From assembly GCF_000717025.1 (NCBI RefSeq), contig NZ_JNXG01000017.1:248001-312000 (forward strand): DNA of 64,000 nucleotides. Direction: 5' to 3'. The notes under the pieces were generated by a model. It was given only the letters and a program-made list of their open reading frames with translations, was not told where the DNA came from and made no database searches. The stretch comes from Streptomyces atroolivaceus. Lineage in GTDB: Bacteria > Actinomycetota > Actinomycetes > Streptomycetales > Streptomycetaceae. Below are positions 42,354 to 49,919 of this stretch, piece by piece. A program made the translations under genes and the position numbers. Positions within the stretch are counted from its first letter, which is position 1, and the number at the start of each line of letters is the position of its first letter.

Positions 42354-42950
42354 TCAGACGCCCCGTGCGGTGCTTCCGGCGGGGCCGGCCGACTTGATGA
42401 ACGCGTTGCCCTCCCACCGCCAGGTGGCGCTCTCCAGCTCGTCGGGGCAGCAGCGGGGCACGTCGGCCGAGGAGTAGCCCAGCACGGTCGCCGAGACCCG
42501 GCCGTCACGGACCGCGAAGTCGGTGACGTTGAGTTTCTGAGCGGGGTCCACCAGGGTCGCCACGACCCGCGGTGCGGCCCCGCTCGGCTGTGTCACGACG
42601 TAGATGCCGCTGGGCGGGGTACCGGATCCGGCGGCACAACGGACGACGGCCACCGTCTCGGGCCTGCCGTCCCCGTCGAGGTCGCCCGGGGCGCTTTCGG
42701 CCACGGTGTGCCCGGCGGCACCGCATCCCAGCGGGAAGACGACGCCGGCCGGGTCGGGCGCCGCCACGGCTGACGCACTGCCGTCCTGCGTGGTGACCCC
42801 GTGCTCGGACGCCTCGGCCGTGGCGGTGGCCGCTTCGGGCTGGAGCAGGCCCGCGAGGGCGACGACCGCGGCCATCGCCGTCGCCGTGGCGAGCCAGTGC
42901 ACCGGCTTGGCGTCGGTGTGCGCGAGGTCCGGGAGCGCGGAGGTCTGCAC
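42354..42950 (-). CDS. Secreted or membrane-anchored hypothetical protein with FG-GAP-like segment
   Basis: A 198-residue protein. One hydrophobic segment near the N-terminus (about 17-38, WLATATAMAAVVALAGLL) is followed by an Ala/Thr-rich linker and a beta-rich domain with a calcium-binding-like GDLDGDGRPETVAVV motif, a Cys pair in CCPDELES and a tail WRWEGNAFIKS. I chose GTG 42950 with AGGAGA 9 bases upstream; ATG 43028 is an alternative with a longer cytoplasmic part. Looks like an extracellular sensing or structural domain; function not recognised. Confidence 0.6.
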   Translation of the reverse strand: MQTSALPDLAHTDAKPVHWLATATAMAAVVALAGLLQPEAATATAEASEHGVTTQDGSASAVAAPDPAGVVFPLGCGAAGHTVAESAPGDLDGDGRPETVAVVRCAAGSGTPPSGIYVVTQPSGAAPRVVATLVDPAQKLNVTDFAVRDGRVSATVLGYSSADVPRCCPDELESATWRWEGNAFIKSAGPAGSTARGV

Positions 42951-43082
42951 GCGGTATGTCTCCTGTGGTTCCTGGAGGCCTGGGTGGGCGGTGCCGAACG
43001 GATGTCGGCGGGCGGGGGTGGCCAGCATCGTGCCACACCTCACACCCGGGGGGAACGGCGGGGTCGTCGCGGTCGACGGAAA

Positions 43083-43131
43083 GGCGCCGCCGCCGGCTCC
43101 CGGGGCGGTCCGGGAACTCGGCGGCGGCGCC
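43083..43131. terminator. Terminator hairpin after trmI
   Basis: 13-base perfect arms GGCGCCGCCGCCG / CGGCGGCGGCGCC with a 23-base loop, 16 bases past the trmI stop on the minus strand. Confidence 0.65.
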
Positions 43132-43146
43132 TGCGCGTTGTGCGGG

Positions 43147-44055
43147 TCAGTCCCGGGGGGCGGAGCCGCTCCGGCTGCCGGGGCCGTCGTAGTCGTCGCC
43201 GTAGGCGCCCTTGGACGGGCGGCGGCGGCGCAGCGGCGGCTCGACGCCGTCCGCGAGACGGCGGGCGGTGACGAGGAAGCCGGTGTGGCCGATCATCCGG
43301 TGGTCGGGCCGCACGGCCAGACCTTCCACGTGCCAGTTGCGGATCATCGACTCCCAGGGCTGCGGCTCGGCGAAGCAGCCGATCTCGCGGATGGACTCGA
43401 CGGTCCGCGAGAGCTGGGTCGTGGTCGCGACGTACGCGCAGAGGATGCCACCGGGCACCAGGGCCTTGGAGACGGCCTCCAGGCACTCCCACGGGGCGAG
43501 CATGTCCAGGACGACGCGGTCGACGTCGGTGTCCGAGAGGTTGTCCTGGAGGTCGCCGACGGTCAGCTCCCAGGCGGGGTGCGGGGAGCCGAAGTAGCGC
43601 TCCACGTTCTGCTGGGCGATCTCGGCGAAGTCCTCGCGGCGCTCGTAGGAGTGCAGCATGCCCTGCTCGCCGATGGCGCGCAGCAGGAAGGTGCTGAGCG
43701 CTCCGGAGCCGACTCCCGCTTCGACGACGCGAGCGCCGGGGAAGATGTCGGCGAAGGCCAGGATCTGCCCCGCGTCCTTGGGGTAGACCACGGCGGCACC
43801 GCGGGGCATGGACAGGACGTAGTCGGGGAGCAGGGGGCGCAGCGCGAGATAGGCGACGTTTCCCGTGGTACGGACAACACTGCCCTCGGGAGCACCGATC
43901 AGCTCGTCGTGCGGGAAAGAACCCTTGTGGGTGTGGAAGTTCTTTCCGGCCTCGAGCGTGAAGGTGTAGTGGCGTCCCTTGGGGTCGGTGAGCTGGACCT
44001 GGTCCCCGACTTTGAATGGGCCGCGACGGCGGGCGGCACCGGTCGGTTCGGACAT
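43147..44055 (-). CDS. trmI: tRNA (adenine(58)-N1)-methyltransferase TrmI
   Basis: SAM-dependent methylation of A58 in the tRNA T-loop, stabilising the fold. The 302-residue protein has the N-terminal TrmI domain (KVGDQVQLTDPKGRHYTFTL and GKNFHTHKGSFPHDELIG), then the SAM motif VVEAGVGSGALSTFLLRAIG at about 105-125 and VDRVVLDMLAPWECLE with the catalytic-region Asp. ATG 44055. It lies downstream of an M50 protease gene with a 42-base gap, co-directional. The C-terminal 40 residues are basic and disordered. Confidence 0.92.
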   Translation of the reverse strand: MSEPTGAARRRGPFKVGDQVQLTDPKGRHYTFTLEAGKNFHTHKGSFPHDELIGAPEGSVVRTTGNVAYLALRPLLPDYVLSMPRGAAVVYPKDAGQILAFADIFPGARVVEAGVGSGALSTFLLRAIGEQGMLHSYERREDFAEIAQQNVERYFGSPHPAWELTVGDLQDNLSDTDVDRVVLDMLAPWECLEAVSKALVPGGILCAYVATTTQLSRTVESIREIGCFAEPQPWESMIRNWHVEGLAVRPDHRMIGHTGFLVTARRLADGVEPPLRRRRPSKGAYGDDYDGPGSRSGSAPRD

Positions 44056-44097
44056 GTGACCAGCCTACCGGTATTTCACGGGCCGCTTTCCGGAGTG

Positions 44098-45348
44098 TCA
44101 GGCGGCGGGGCGGGCCATGGCCTTGATGAAGGCGCGCTCGACGTCGGCGGTGGAGAGGACGCCGTAGATCTCGCCGGTCTCCTCGACCACCAGGTACTCG
44201 GTGGCCGGGGTGGCCTTCAGCCGGTCCAGGAGGGCCTCGCCCGCCAGTTCGGCGGGGACCTTCATGCCGTCGGTGAGGTCCTGGGCGAGTCCGCTGACGG
44301 CCACCCAGGGGCGTCGGTGCTCGGGGACTCCGACGATGGCCGCCTCCCGGACGACCGCTTTCGGGGTGCCCTGACCGTCGACGACGACGAGGGCACGGGC
44401 TCCCGCCTCGTTGGCGCGGCGGAGCGCCTCGGAGAGCGGGGTGGCGGCCTCGACGGGCACGGCGCGCCGGGTGAGGGTGCGGGCTCGCAGTTCGGGGAGG
44501 TGTTCGCGGAGCCGGGCCGTTCGCAGGCTGTTCCCCGCTCCGGTCCAGATGATGGCCGCGAGGATCGCCGCGAGGAGGGCGTCGGTGACGGTCTCGAACC
44601 CGCTGATCTCACCGGTGGCGCTCCCGAGGGCGCCTGTGTGGGTGAGCAGCGGGAGGCCGACGAAGACGGTGATGGCCAGGCCCCGGCCGACCCATGCGGC
44701 GGCGATGGTGCCGCTCATCGGCTTGCCCGTGATCTTCCAGACGACCGCGCGGAGCATGCGTCCACCGTCCAGCGGCAGGCCGGGGAGCAGGTTGAAGGCG
44801 GCCACGATGAGGTTGGAGATCATCAGTCCGGCGAGGAGTACGCCGGGGACCGTGCCCGCTTGGACGAACTGGAGCGGGATGTAGAAGACGCCGCCGAGGA
44901 CGAGGGAGAGCAGGGGCCCCACGAAGGCGAGGACGAACTCGCGGCCCGGGGTCTCGGACTCCTTCTCGATCTCGGACACGCCGCCGAAGAACTGGAGCTG
45001 GATGCGTCGCACCGGCAGTTTGTAGCGCAGGGCGGCGACGGTGTGGGCGAGCTCGTGCACGAGCACGGACGCGTAGAAGGCGATCGCGAAGAAGAGCGCG
45101 ACCAGGTAACGGGCTCCGCCGAGCTCCGGGAGGACGCGGTCGAGCTGGCCGCCGAAGACCCAGGTGATCAGAGCCGCGACGACGAACCAGCTGGGGGCCA
45201 CGTACACGGGCACACCGAAGGGGCGGCCCATGAGGATGCCGCCGCCGGGGTCTGCCGGCCGTCGCGGTTTGCCCTTGTCCGGTCCGGTGCCGGGGCCCGG
45301 GCCCCCTGCGCCGGGCTGTGGGCGCCCGCTGTCGCCGCTCTCGTCCAC
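44098..45348 (-). CDS. Site-2 protease family zinc metallopeptidase (M50) with CBS domains
   Basis: Cuts membrane proteins within the bilayer. The 416-residue protein has an N-terminal Pro/Gly-rich tail, helices with the zinc motif VLVHELAHTVAA (HExxH), the distal LLPGLPLDGGRMLRA supplying the third zinc ligand Asp, and two C-terminal CBS-type modules (about 270-400) that may sense a nucleotide. I chose GTG 45348 (AAGGGA 5 bases upstream) rather than an ATG at 45453 that would overlap the divergent nuclease start. Its target is unknown; RskA-type anti-sigma factors are conceivable. Confidence 0.87.
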   Translation of the reverse strand: MDESGDSGRPQPGAGGPGPGTGPDKGKPRRPADPGGGILMGRPFGVPVYVAPSWFVVAALITWVFGGQLDRVLPELGGARYLVALFFAIAFYASVLVHELAHTVAALRYKLPVRRIQLQFFGGVSEIEKESETPGREFVLAFVGPLLSLVLGGVFYIPLQFVQAGTVPGVLLAGLMISNLIVAAFNLLPGLPLDGGRMLRAVVWKITGKPMSGTIAAAWVGRGLAITVFVGLPLLTHTGALGSATGEISGFETVTDALLAAILAAIIWTGAGNSLRTARLREHLPELRARTLTRRAVPVEAATPLSEALRRANEAGARALVVVDGQGTPKAVVREAAIVGVPEHRRPWVAVSGLAQDLTDGMKVPAELAGEALLDRLKATPATEYLVVEETGEIYGVLSTADVERAFIKAMARPAA

Positions 45349-45451
45349 GAGGTCCCTTCGGTCGGTGGCACTGCCACGATCATGCTGTGCGCGAGCTCTG
45401 TGGTCGATGGTATGCCGCTGGGTGTCGGTGGCGGGCCGTAGGGTCTGCGAC

Positions 45452-46363
45452 ATGACGTCCGTACCGCGCCCGCCTCAGCCACCCTCGTCCCTGTCGCCGT
45501 CGCGCGCGAGCGATTTCATGCAGTGCCCCCTGCTGTACCGCTTCCGGGTCATCGACAAGCTCCCCGAGAAGCCCAGTGAAGCTGCTACCCGGGGCACGCT
45601 GGTGCATGCGGTGCTGGAGCGCCTGTTCGACGCCCCCGCGGTGGACCGCACGGCGCCGAGGGCGAAGGCGCTGATTCCCGGTCAGTGGGACCGGCTGCGG
45701 GAGGCGAAGCCCGAGCTGACGGAGCTGTTCGACGGGGATCCCGGGGGTGAGCGGCTCGCGGGGTGGCTCGGCGAGGCGGAGCGGCTCGTGGAGCGGTGGT
45801 TCTCGCTGGAGGACCCGACCCGTCTGGAGCCGGCCGAGCGGGAGCTGTTCGTCGAGACGGAGCTGGACTCGGGCCTGCGGCTGCGCGGGGTCATCGACCG
45901 CGTCGACGTGGCGCCCACGGGCGAGGTCCGCATCGTGGACTACAAGACCGGCAAGGCGCCCCGGCCGGAGTACGCGGAGGGCGCGCTGTTCCAGATGAAG
46001 TTCTACGCCCTGGTGGTGTGGCGTCTGAGGAACGTGGTTCCGCGCAGGCTCCAGCTGGTCTATCTCGGCAGCGGCGACGTGCTGACCTACGACCCGGTTC
46101 CGGCCGACCTCGAGCGGGTGGAACGCAAGCTGCTGGCACTGTGGGACGCGATCCGGCTGGCCACCGAGACGGGCGAGTGGCGTCCGAGGCCGACGAAGCT
46201 CTGCGGCTGGTGCGACCACCGAGCGGTCTGTCCGGAATTCGGCGGGACTCCCCCGGTCTATCCACTGTCCGTCCGCCCGGCGGAACCGGTGGAGGCTGTG
46301 CAGGGCAGAATGGAGCCGGTCCGGTCCGAGGCCGGTCAACCGGTGGCCCCCGAAGGCCCTTAA
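45452..46363 (+). CDS. RecB/AddB-like PD-(D/E)XK nuclease with Fe-S cysteines
   Basis: Probable DNA exonuclease, stand-alone version of the AddB/Cas4-type nuclease domain, 303 residues. It has the N-terminal RASDFMQCPLLYRFRV with first cluster Cys (C25), TLVHAVLERLF, the nuclease core GVIDRVDV and VRIVDYKTGKAP giving D/E-x-K, and three C-terminal cysteines CGWCDHRAVC at about 251-260 that complete a 4Fe-4S site. ATG 45452 starts the conserved region. The response-regulator gene follows after 10 bases, so the two are probably cotranscribed. Confidence 0.87.
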   Translation: MTSVPRPPQPPSSLSPSRASDFMQCPLLYRFRVIDKLPEKPSEAATRGTLVHAVLERLFDAPAVDRTAPRAKALIPGQWDRLREAKPELTELFDGDPGGERLAGWLGEAERLVERWFSLEDPTRLEPAERELFVETELDSGLRLRGVIDRVDVAPTGEVRIVDYKTGKAPRPEYAEGALFQMKFYALVVWRLRNVVPRRLQLVYLGSGDVLTYDPVPADLERVERKLLALWDAIRLATETGEWRPRPTKLCGWCDHRAVCPEFGGTPPVYPLSVRPAEPVEAVQGRMEPVRSEAGQPVAPEGP

Positions 46364-46372
46364 GGAGATTAC

Positions 46373-47044
46373 GTGGCTATCCGCGTCCTGCTCGTCGATG
46401 ACCAACCACTGCTGCGCACCGGTTTCCGGATGATCCTGGAGGCGGAGGGTGATCTCGCGGTGGTCGGTGAGGCCGGAGACGGCCTGCAGGCCATCGACCA
46501 GGTGCGGGCGCTTCAGCCCGATGTCGTGCTCATGGACATCCGGATGCCGCGGATGGACGGGGTCGAGGCGACCCGGCAGATCACGGGTCCGGGGCGGGAC
46601 GGCCCGGCGAAGGTCCTGGTCCTGACGACGTTCGATCTCGACGAGTACGTGGTGGAGGCGCTGCGCGCCGGCGCCAGCGGCTTCCTGCTGAAGGACGCGC
46701 CGGCCAACGAGCTGGTGCAGGCCATCCGGGTGGTGGCCGCGGGAGAGGCGATGCTGGCGCCGAGCATCACCCGTCGGCTGCTCGACAAGTACGCCGATCA
46801 TCTGCCCTCGGGCGAGGATCCCGTCCCGGACGTCCTGCACACCCTCACCGACCGCGAGCTGGAAGTGCTGAAGCTGGTGGCGCGCGGGCTGTCCAACGCG
46901 GAGATCGCGGCCGACCTGTTCGTGAGCGAGACGACGGTCAAGACACACGTGGGCCATGTGCTGACGAAGCTGGGCCTGCGCGACCGCGTACAGGCGGCCG
47001 TCTACGCGTACGAGAGCGGGCTGGTGCGGCCCGGCGCCCAGTGA
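46373..47044 (+). CDS. NarL/LuxR-family response regulator (no kinase adjacent)
   Basis: A 223-residue response regulator: receiver domain with acidic pair VDDQP, phosphoacceptor Asp55 in VLMDIRMP, and Lys in LLKDAPA; C-terminal LuxR HTH (about 155-215) with LTDRELEVLKLVARGLSNAEIA and VSETTVKTHVGHVLTKLG. GTG 46373 has AAGGAG at 5 bases. It lies 10 bases behind a RecB-like nuclease gene and has no sensor kinase next to it, so its partner kinase is encoded elsewhere. A long terminator follows. Confidence 0.88.
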   Translation: MAIRVLLVDDQPLLRTGFRMILEAEGDLAVVGEAGDGLQAIDQVRALQPDVVLMDIRMPRMDGVEATRQITGPGRDGPAKVLVLTTFDLDEYVVEALRAGASGFLLKDAPANELVQAIRVVAAGEAMLAPSITRRLLDKYADHLPSGEDPVPDVLHTLTDRELEVLKLVARGLSNAEIAADLFVSETTVKTHVGHVLTKLGLRDRVQAAVYAYESGLVRPGAQ

Positions 47045-47057
47045 GACGGGACCAGGA

Positions 47058-47108
47058 GTGAAACCGGCGCGGGCCGGGGCCGTCGGCCCCGGCCCGCGCC
47101 GGTTTCAC
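47058..47108. terminator. Bidirectional terminator with perfect 24-bp stem
   Basis: Arms 47058-47081 and 47085-47108 are exact complements with a 3-base loop (GTC), between the convergent response-regulator and peptide-binding genes. It is the strongest hairpin in the window. Confidence 0.9.
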
Positions 47109-47122
47109 GGACGACACCGTGA

Positions 47123-48718
47123 TCAGGAGGACTCGCCGCGTCCGAGCTCCCAGAGCTGGAGGTCGGCCGAGGAGTTGACGGCCCACTCCACACCGGTCAG
47201 ATCGTCGAGCGAGGCGACGTACTGCTTGCCCTGCCAGACCGGGAGCACGGGGACGTCGTTGGCAACGATGTCCTGGAGCTTCTCGAAGGCCGGTGCCGCG
47301 GCGCTGCGGTCCGCCTCGCGGCGGGACTGCGGGATGAGCGTCTTCTGCGCCTCGGTGGACTGGTACGGCGAGTTGAGGAAGTTGTTCTCGTCGAGGAACG
47401 GCGCGATGTAGGTGTCCGGGTCCGGGAAGTCGGGGAACCAGCCCATGCCGTAGACCGCGTAGTCGCCCTTCTTCTGGGCGGGGCGGTACTTGTCCCACGG
47501 TGTGCCCTGGACGTCGACCTCGAACAGCTTCGACTCGTTGAGCTGCTTCGCCAGGGCCTCGAACTCGGCCTTGGTGGCGGGGCCGTAGTGGTCGGTCGTG
47601 TAGTGCAGCGTGAACTTCACCGGGGTGTCGATACCGGCCTTCTCCAGCGTTTCGGCGGCCTTCGCGATACTGGGCTCGCCGTACTTGTTGAAGAACGAGT
47701 TGGTGTGGCTGGTGATGCCGGACGGGATCAGCGAGTAGAGCGGCTCGGCCGTGCTGCCGTACACCTTGCTGGCGATGGCCCCGCGGTCGATGATCCGCGC
47801 CATCGCCTGACGTACGGCCTTGTCCTTCACCACGGGGTCCTCGGTGTTGAACGCGAGGTAGCTGATGGCGAGACCGGGCATCTCGGTGAGCTTGACGCCC
47901 TCCTCGGGCTCCACCAGCATCTTCTGGGCCTGCTCGGGCGACATGTTACGCGTCATCATGTCGATCTTCTTGTCGTCGAGCGCCTTCCCCATCGCCTCCG
48001 CGTCGGGGAACAGGTCCAGCTCGACCTTCTCGTTGTTGATCTTCAGATCACCCTTGTACTTCGGGTTCCTGGTGAAGACCACCTTGACGATCTGGTTGTC
48101 CTTGACTTCCGGCTTCATGGTGTACGGGCCGGAACCGTCGACCTGGAAGCCCTCGCGGGCCACCTTCCCCGGGTACTTGTCCTTCTGGACGATGCCGGCG
48201 GGCGGTGTGGCGAGCTTGTAGGGGAAGGTCGCGTCCGGGGTGCGCAGGTGGAAGACGACCTCGTGGTCACCCTTGGTCTCGATCGTGTCGATGTTGGCGA
48301 ACAGGCCGACCGGACCGCTCTCGTCCTTGATGTCGAGGACGCGCTGGATGGAGTACTTCACGTCCTCCGGAGTGACGGGGGTGCCGTCCGCGAAGGTGAG
48401 TCCGTCACGCAGCGTGCAGCGGTAGCTCTCGTTCTCCGTGTCGGTGAAGGCGCAGCTCTTGGCCGCCTCGGGCACCGGCTCACCCCCGCCACGCGGTATG
48501 TGGGTCAGGGTCTGCACCGTCTGGCGCAGCAGGTTCCACACGCCCGCCTCGTACCCGATGGCCGGGTCGAGCGGGGCCGGGTTGTCCTTCGAGGCGATGA
48601 ACTGGTCCGTTGTCCCGACCACGATGGCGTCGCCCCCGTCGTCCGACCCGCCACAGGCGGCGAGCACGGGCGCGAGCAGGCCCACTACGGCCGGCAGCAC
48701 CAGCGTCTTGCGGTTCAT
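47123..48718 (-). CDS. ABC transporter substrate-binding lipoprotein (peptide/opine family 5)
   Basis: Captures oligopeptides or similar solutes for an ABC importer. The 531-residue lipoprotein has the signal MNRKTLVLPAVVGLLAPVLAAC with lipidated Cys about 22, then the family-5 fold: CTLRDGLTFADGTPVTPEDV near 115, DSSQ-like loops, and a C-terminal GMGWFPDFPDPDTYIAPFLDE. ATG 48718 has GGGAG about 9 bases upstream. No permease or ATPase is beside it, so it may feed a distant transporter or act as an orphan sensor. Confidence 0.86.
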   Translation of the reverse strand: MNRKTLVLPAVVGLLAPVLAACGGSDDGGDAIVVGTTDQFIASKDNPAPLDPAIGYEAGVWNLLRQTVQTLTHIPRGGGEPVPEAAKSCAFTDTENESYRCTLRDGLTFADGTPVTPEDVKYSIQRVLDIKDESGPVGLFANIDTIETKGDHEVVFHLRTPDATFPYKLATPPAGIVQKDKYPGKVAREGFQVDGSGPYTMKPEVKDNQIVKVVFTRNPKYKGDLKINNEKVELDLFPDAEAMGKALDDKKIDMMTRNMSPEQAQKMLVEPEEGVKLTEMPGLAISYLAFNTEDPVVKDKAVRQAMARIIDRGAIASKVYGSTAEPLYSLIPSGITSHTNSFFNKYGEPSIAKAAETLEKAGIDTPVKFTLHYTTDHYGPATKAEFEALAKQLNESKLFEVDVQGTPWDKYRPAQKKGDYAVYGMGWFPDFPDPDTYIAPFLDENNFLNSPYQSTEAQKTLIPQSRREADRSAAAPAFEKLQDIVANDVPVLPVWQGKQYVASLDDLTGVEWAVNSSADLQLWELGRGESS

Positions 48719-49082
48719 CTGGACGTTCTCCCTCATTCCGGCATGTGAGAAAACTGAGATTAGTAGGCGCCGAAGGGGCACTCGACCGGTGCCGGCCGTA
48801 CACGAATTCGCTCGGTGATCACCGATGACGGGTTGTCCATGTCACGCTCGGGAACGTTTCGCACAAGGCTCCATGAATGCGGGCGTATGGGTGAGCAAAA
48901 CGGACACCCGACTCGATCCCGAAGGGCCTGAAACGTCACCCCAAGTGACGAACATCACGTTCCCGCGGTATCGATTGCATTGACATGGACCTGATTTCTC
49001 CGGGGCGCGCGAGAGGAGGGCGGGGGGATTTCGGGGCGGCGTCCCGGTCACCGCCGACGGAGCGCCCCCGGTGGATCAGCGG
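48719..49082. other. 364-base gap without a gene
   Basis: Contains the upstream region of the peptide-binding gene (minus strand) and the downstream end of the HAD gene. Open frames of 60-100 codons here show no ribosome site or recognisable product. No clear promoter or hairpin recognised. Confidence 0.6.
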
Positions 49083-49781
49083 TCACTCGGATGCGATCAG
49101 GCCCCGCAGGAAGGCGAGGTCCACCTGCTCCAGCGAGGGCACGACCGCTCTCCCCGGCGCGGGGGCGATGGGCGCCACGGACGGCACGGCGACGACGCGA
49201 CAGCCCGCGGCCTCGGCCGCCGCGACCCCCGTCGCGGTGTCCTCGACGACCGCGCAGCGCCACGGATCCGCCCCGAAACCCGCGGCCGCCGCGAGGTAGG
49301 GCTCGGGGTGGGGCTTCGTGCGGACCACCTCGTCCCCCGCCACGGTGAGCGCGAAGTGATGACGGCCCACCGAGTCCAGGACCCGGTCGATGATGCGCCT
49401 GTGCGAGGCGGAGACCAGAGCGGTGGGCACCTCGTGTGCGGCGAGTTCGGCGAGCAGCCGGGCGGCGCCCGGCATCAGCGGCACACCACGTCCGATGCGC
49501 TTCTCGAAGCGGTCGTTGAGCAGCACGGTGAGTTCCTCGATGGCGATGCGGGCGCCGGTGGCCTCGATGAGGTAGCCGGCGCTGCGGGTCATCGGCCCGC
49601 CGACGACCACCTCTCGCCAGGACGGCTCGAGCCGGTGACCGAGATCGGCGAAGACCTCGACCTCCACGTCCCACCAGAATCCTTCGGTGTCGACCAGTGT
49701 GCCGTCCATGTCGAGAAGGACCGCTTGCAGCGCGGACCCTTCGGCCGTACGGGTCAGGGACGCGGGGACCGTACTGGTCAT
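49083..49781 (-). CDS. HAD-superfamily hydrolase (phosphatase/beta-phosphoglucomutase-like)
   Basis: A 232-residue HAD enzyme. Motif I is LLDMDGTLVDTEG (Asp24 nucleophile, Asp26 acid/base), motif II is TALVSASH, and motifs III-IV are RTKPHPEPY and CAVVEDTATGVAAAEAAG. A helical cap (about 40-95) fits subclass I. ATG 49781 has GGAGG 7 bases upstream. Family members remove phosphate from sugar phosphates or nucleotides, or isomerise beta-glucose phosphate; the sequence does not discriminate. metH lies upstream on the same strand with a 138-base gap. Confidence 0.87.
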   Translation of the reverse strand: MTSTVPASLTRTAEGSALQAVLLDMDGTLVDTEGFWWDVEVEVFADLGHRLEPSWREVVVGGPMTRSAGYLIEATGARIAIEELTVLLNDRFEKRIGRGVPLMPGAARLLAELAAHEVPTALVSASHRRIIDRVLDSVGRHHFALTVAGDEVVRTKPHPEPYLAAAAGFGADPWRCAVVEDTATGVAAAEAAGCRVVAVPSVAPIAPAPGRAVVPSLEQVDLAFLRGLIASE

Positions 49782-49919
49782 CGGCACACCTCCATGGGGA
49801 CGAGAAGGCCGGCCGCCATCCCGGTGGGAACGGCGACCGGCCTGCACTGGACCGACCAGTCTACGGCTGCTGCGCGTCCACCGCGCGGAGTGGTGCCTTA
49901 CCGCGCGCTGAACACCTCG

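Noticed and set aside
45349..45453. Longer N-terminus of the site-2 protease starting at ATG 45453
   Set aside because: It would overlap the divergent nuclease start codon, and GTG 45348 has a better ribosome site.
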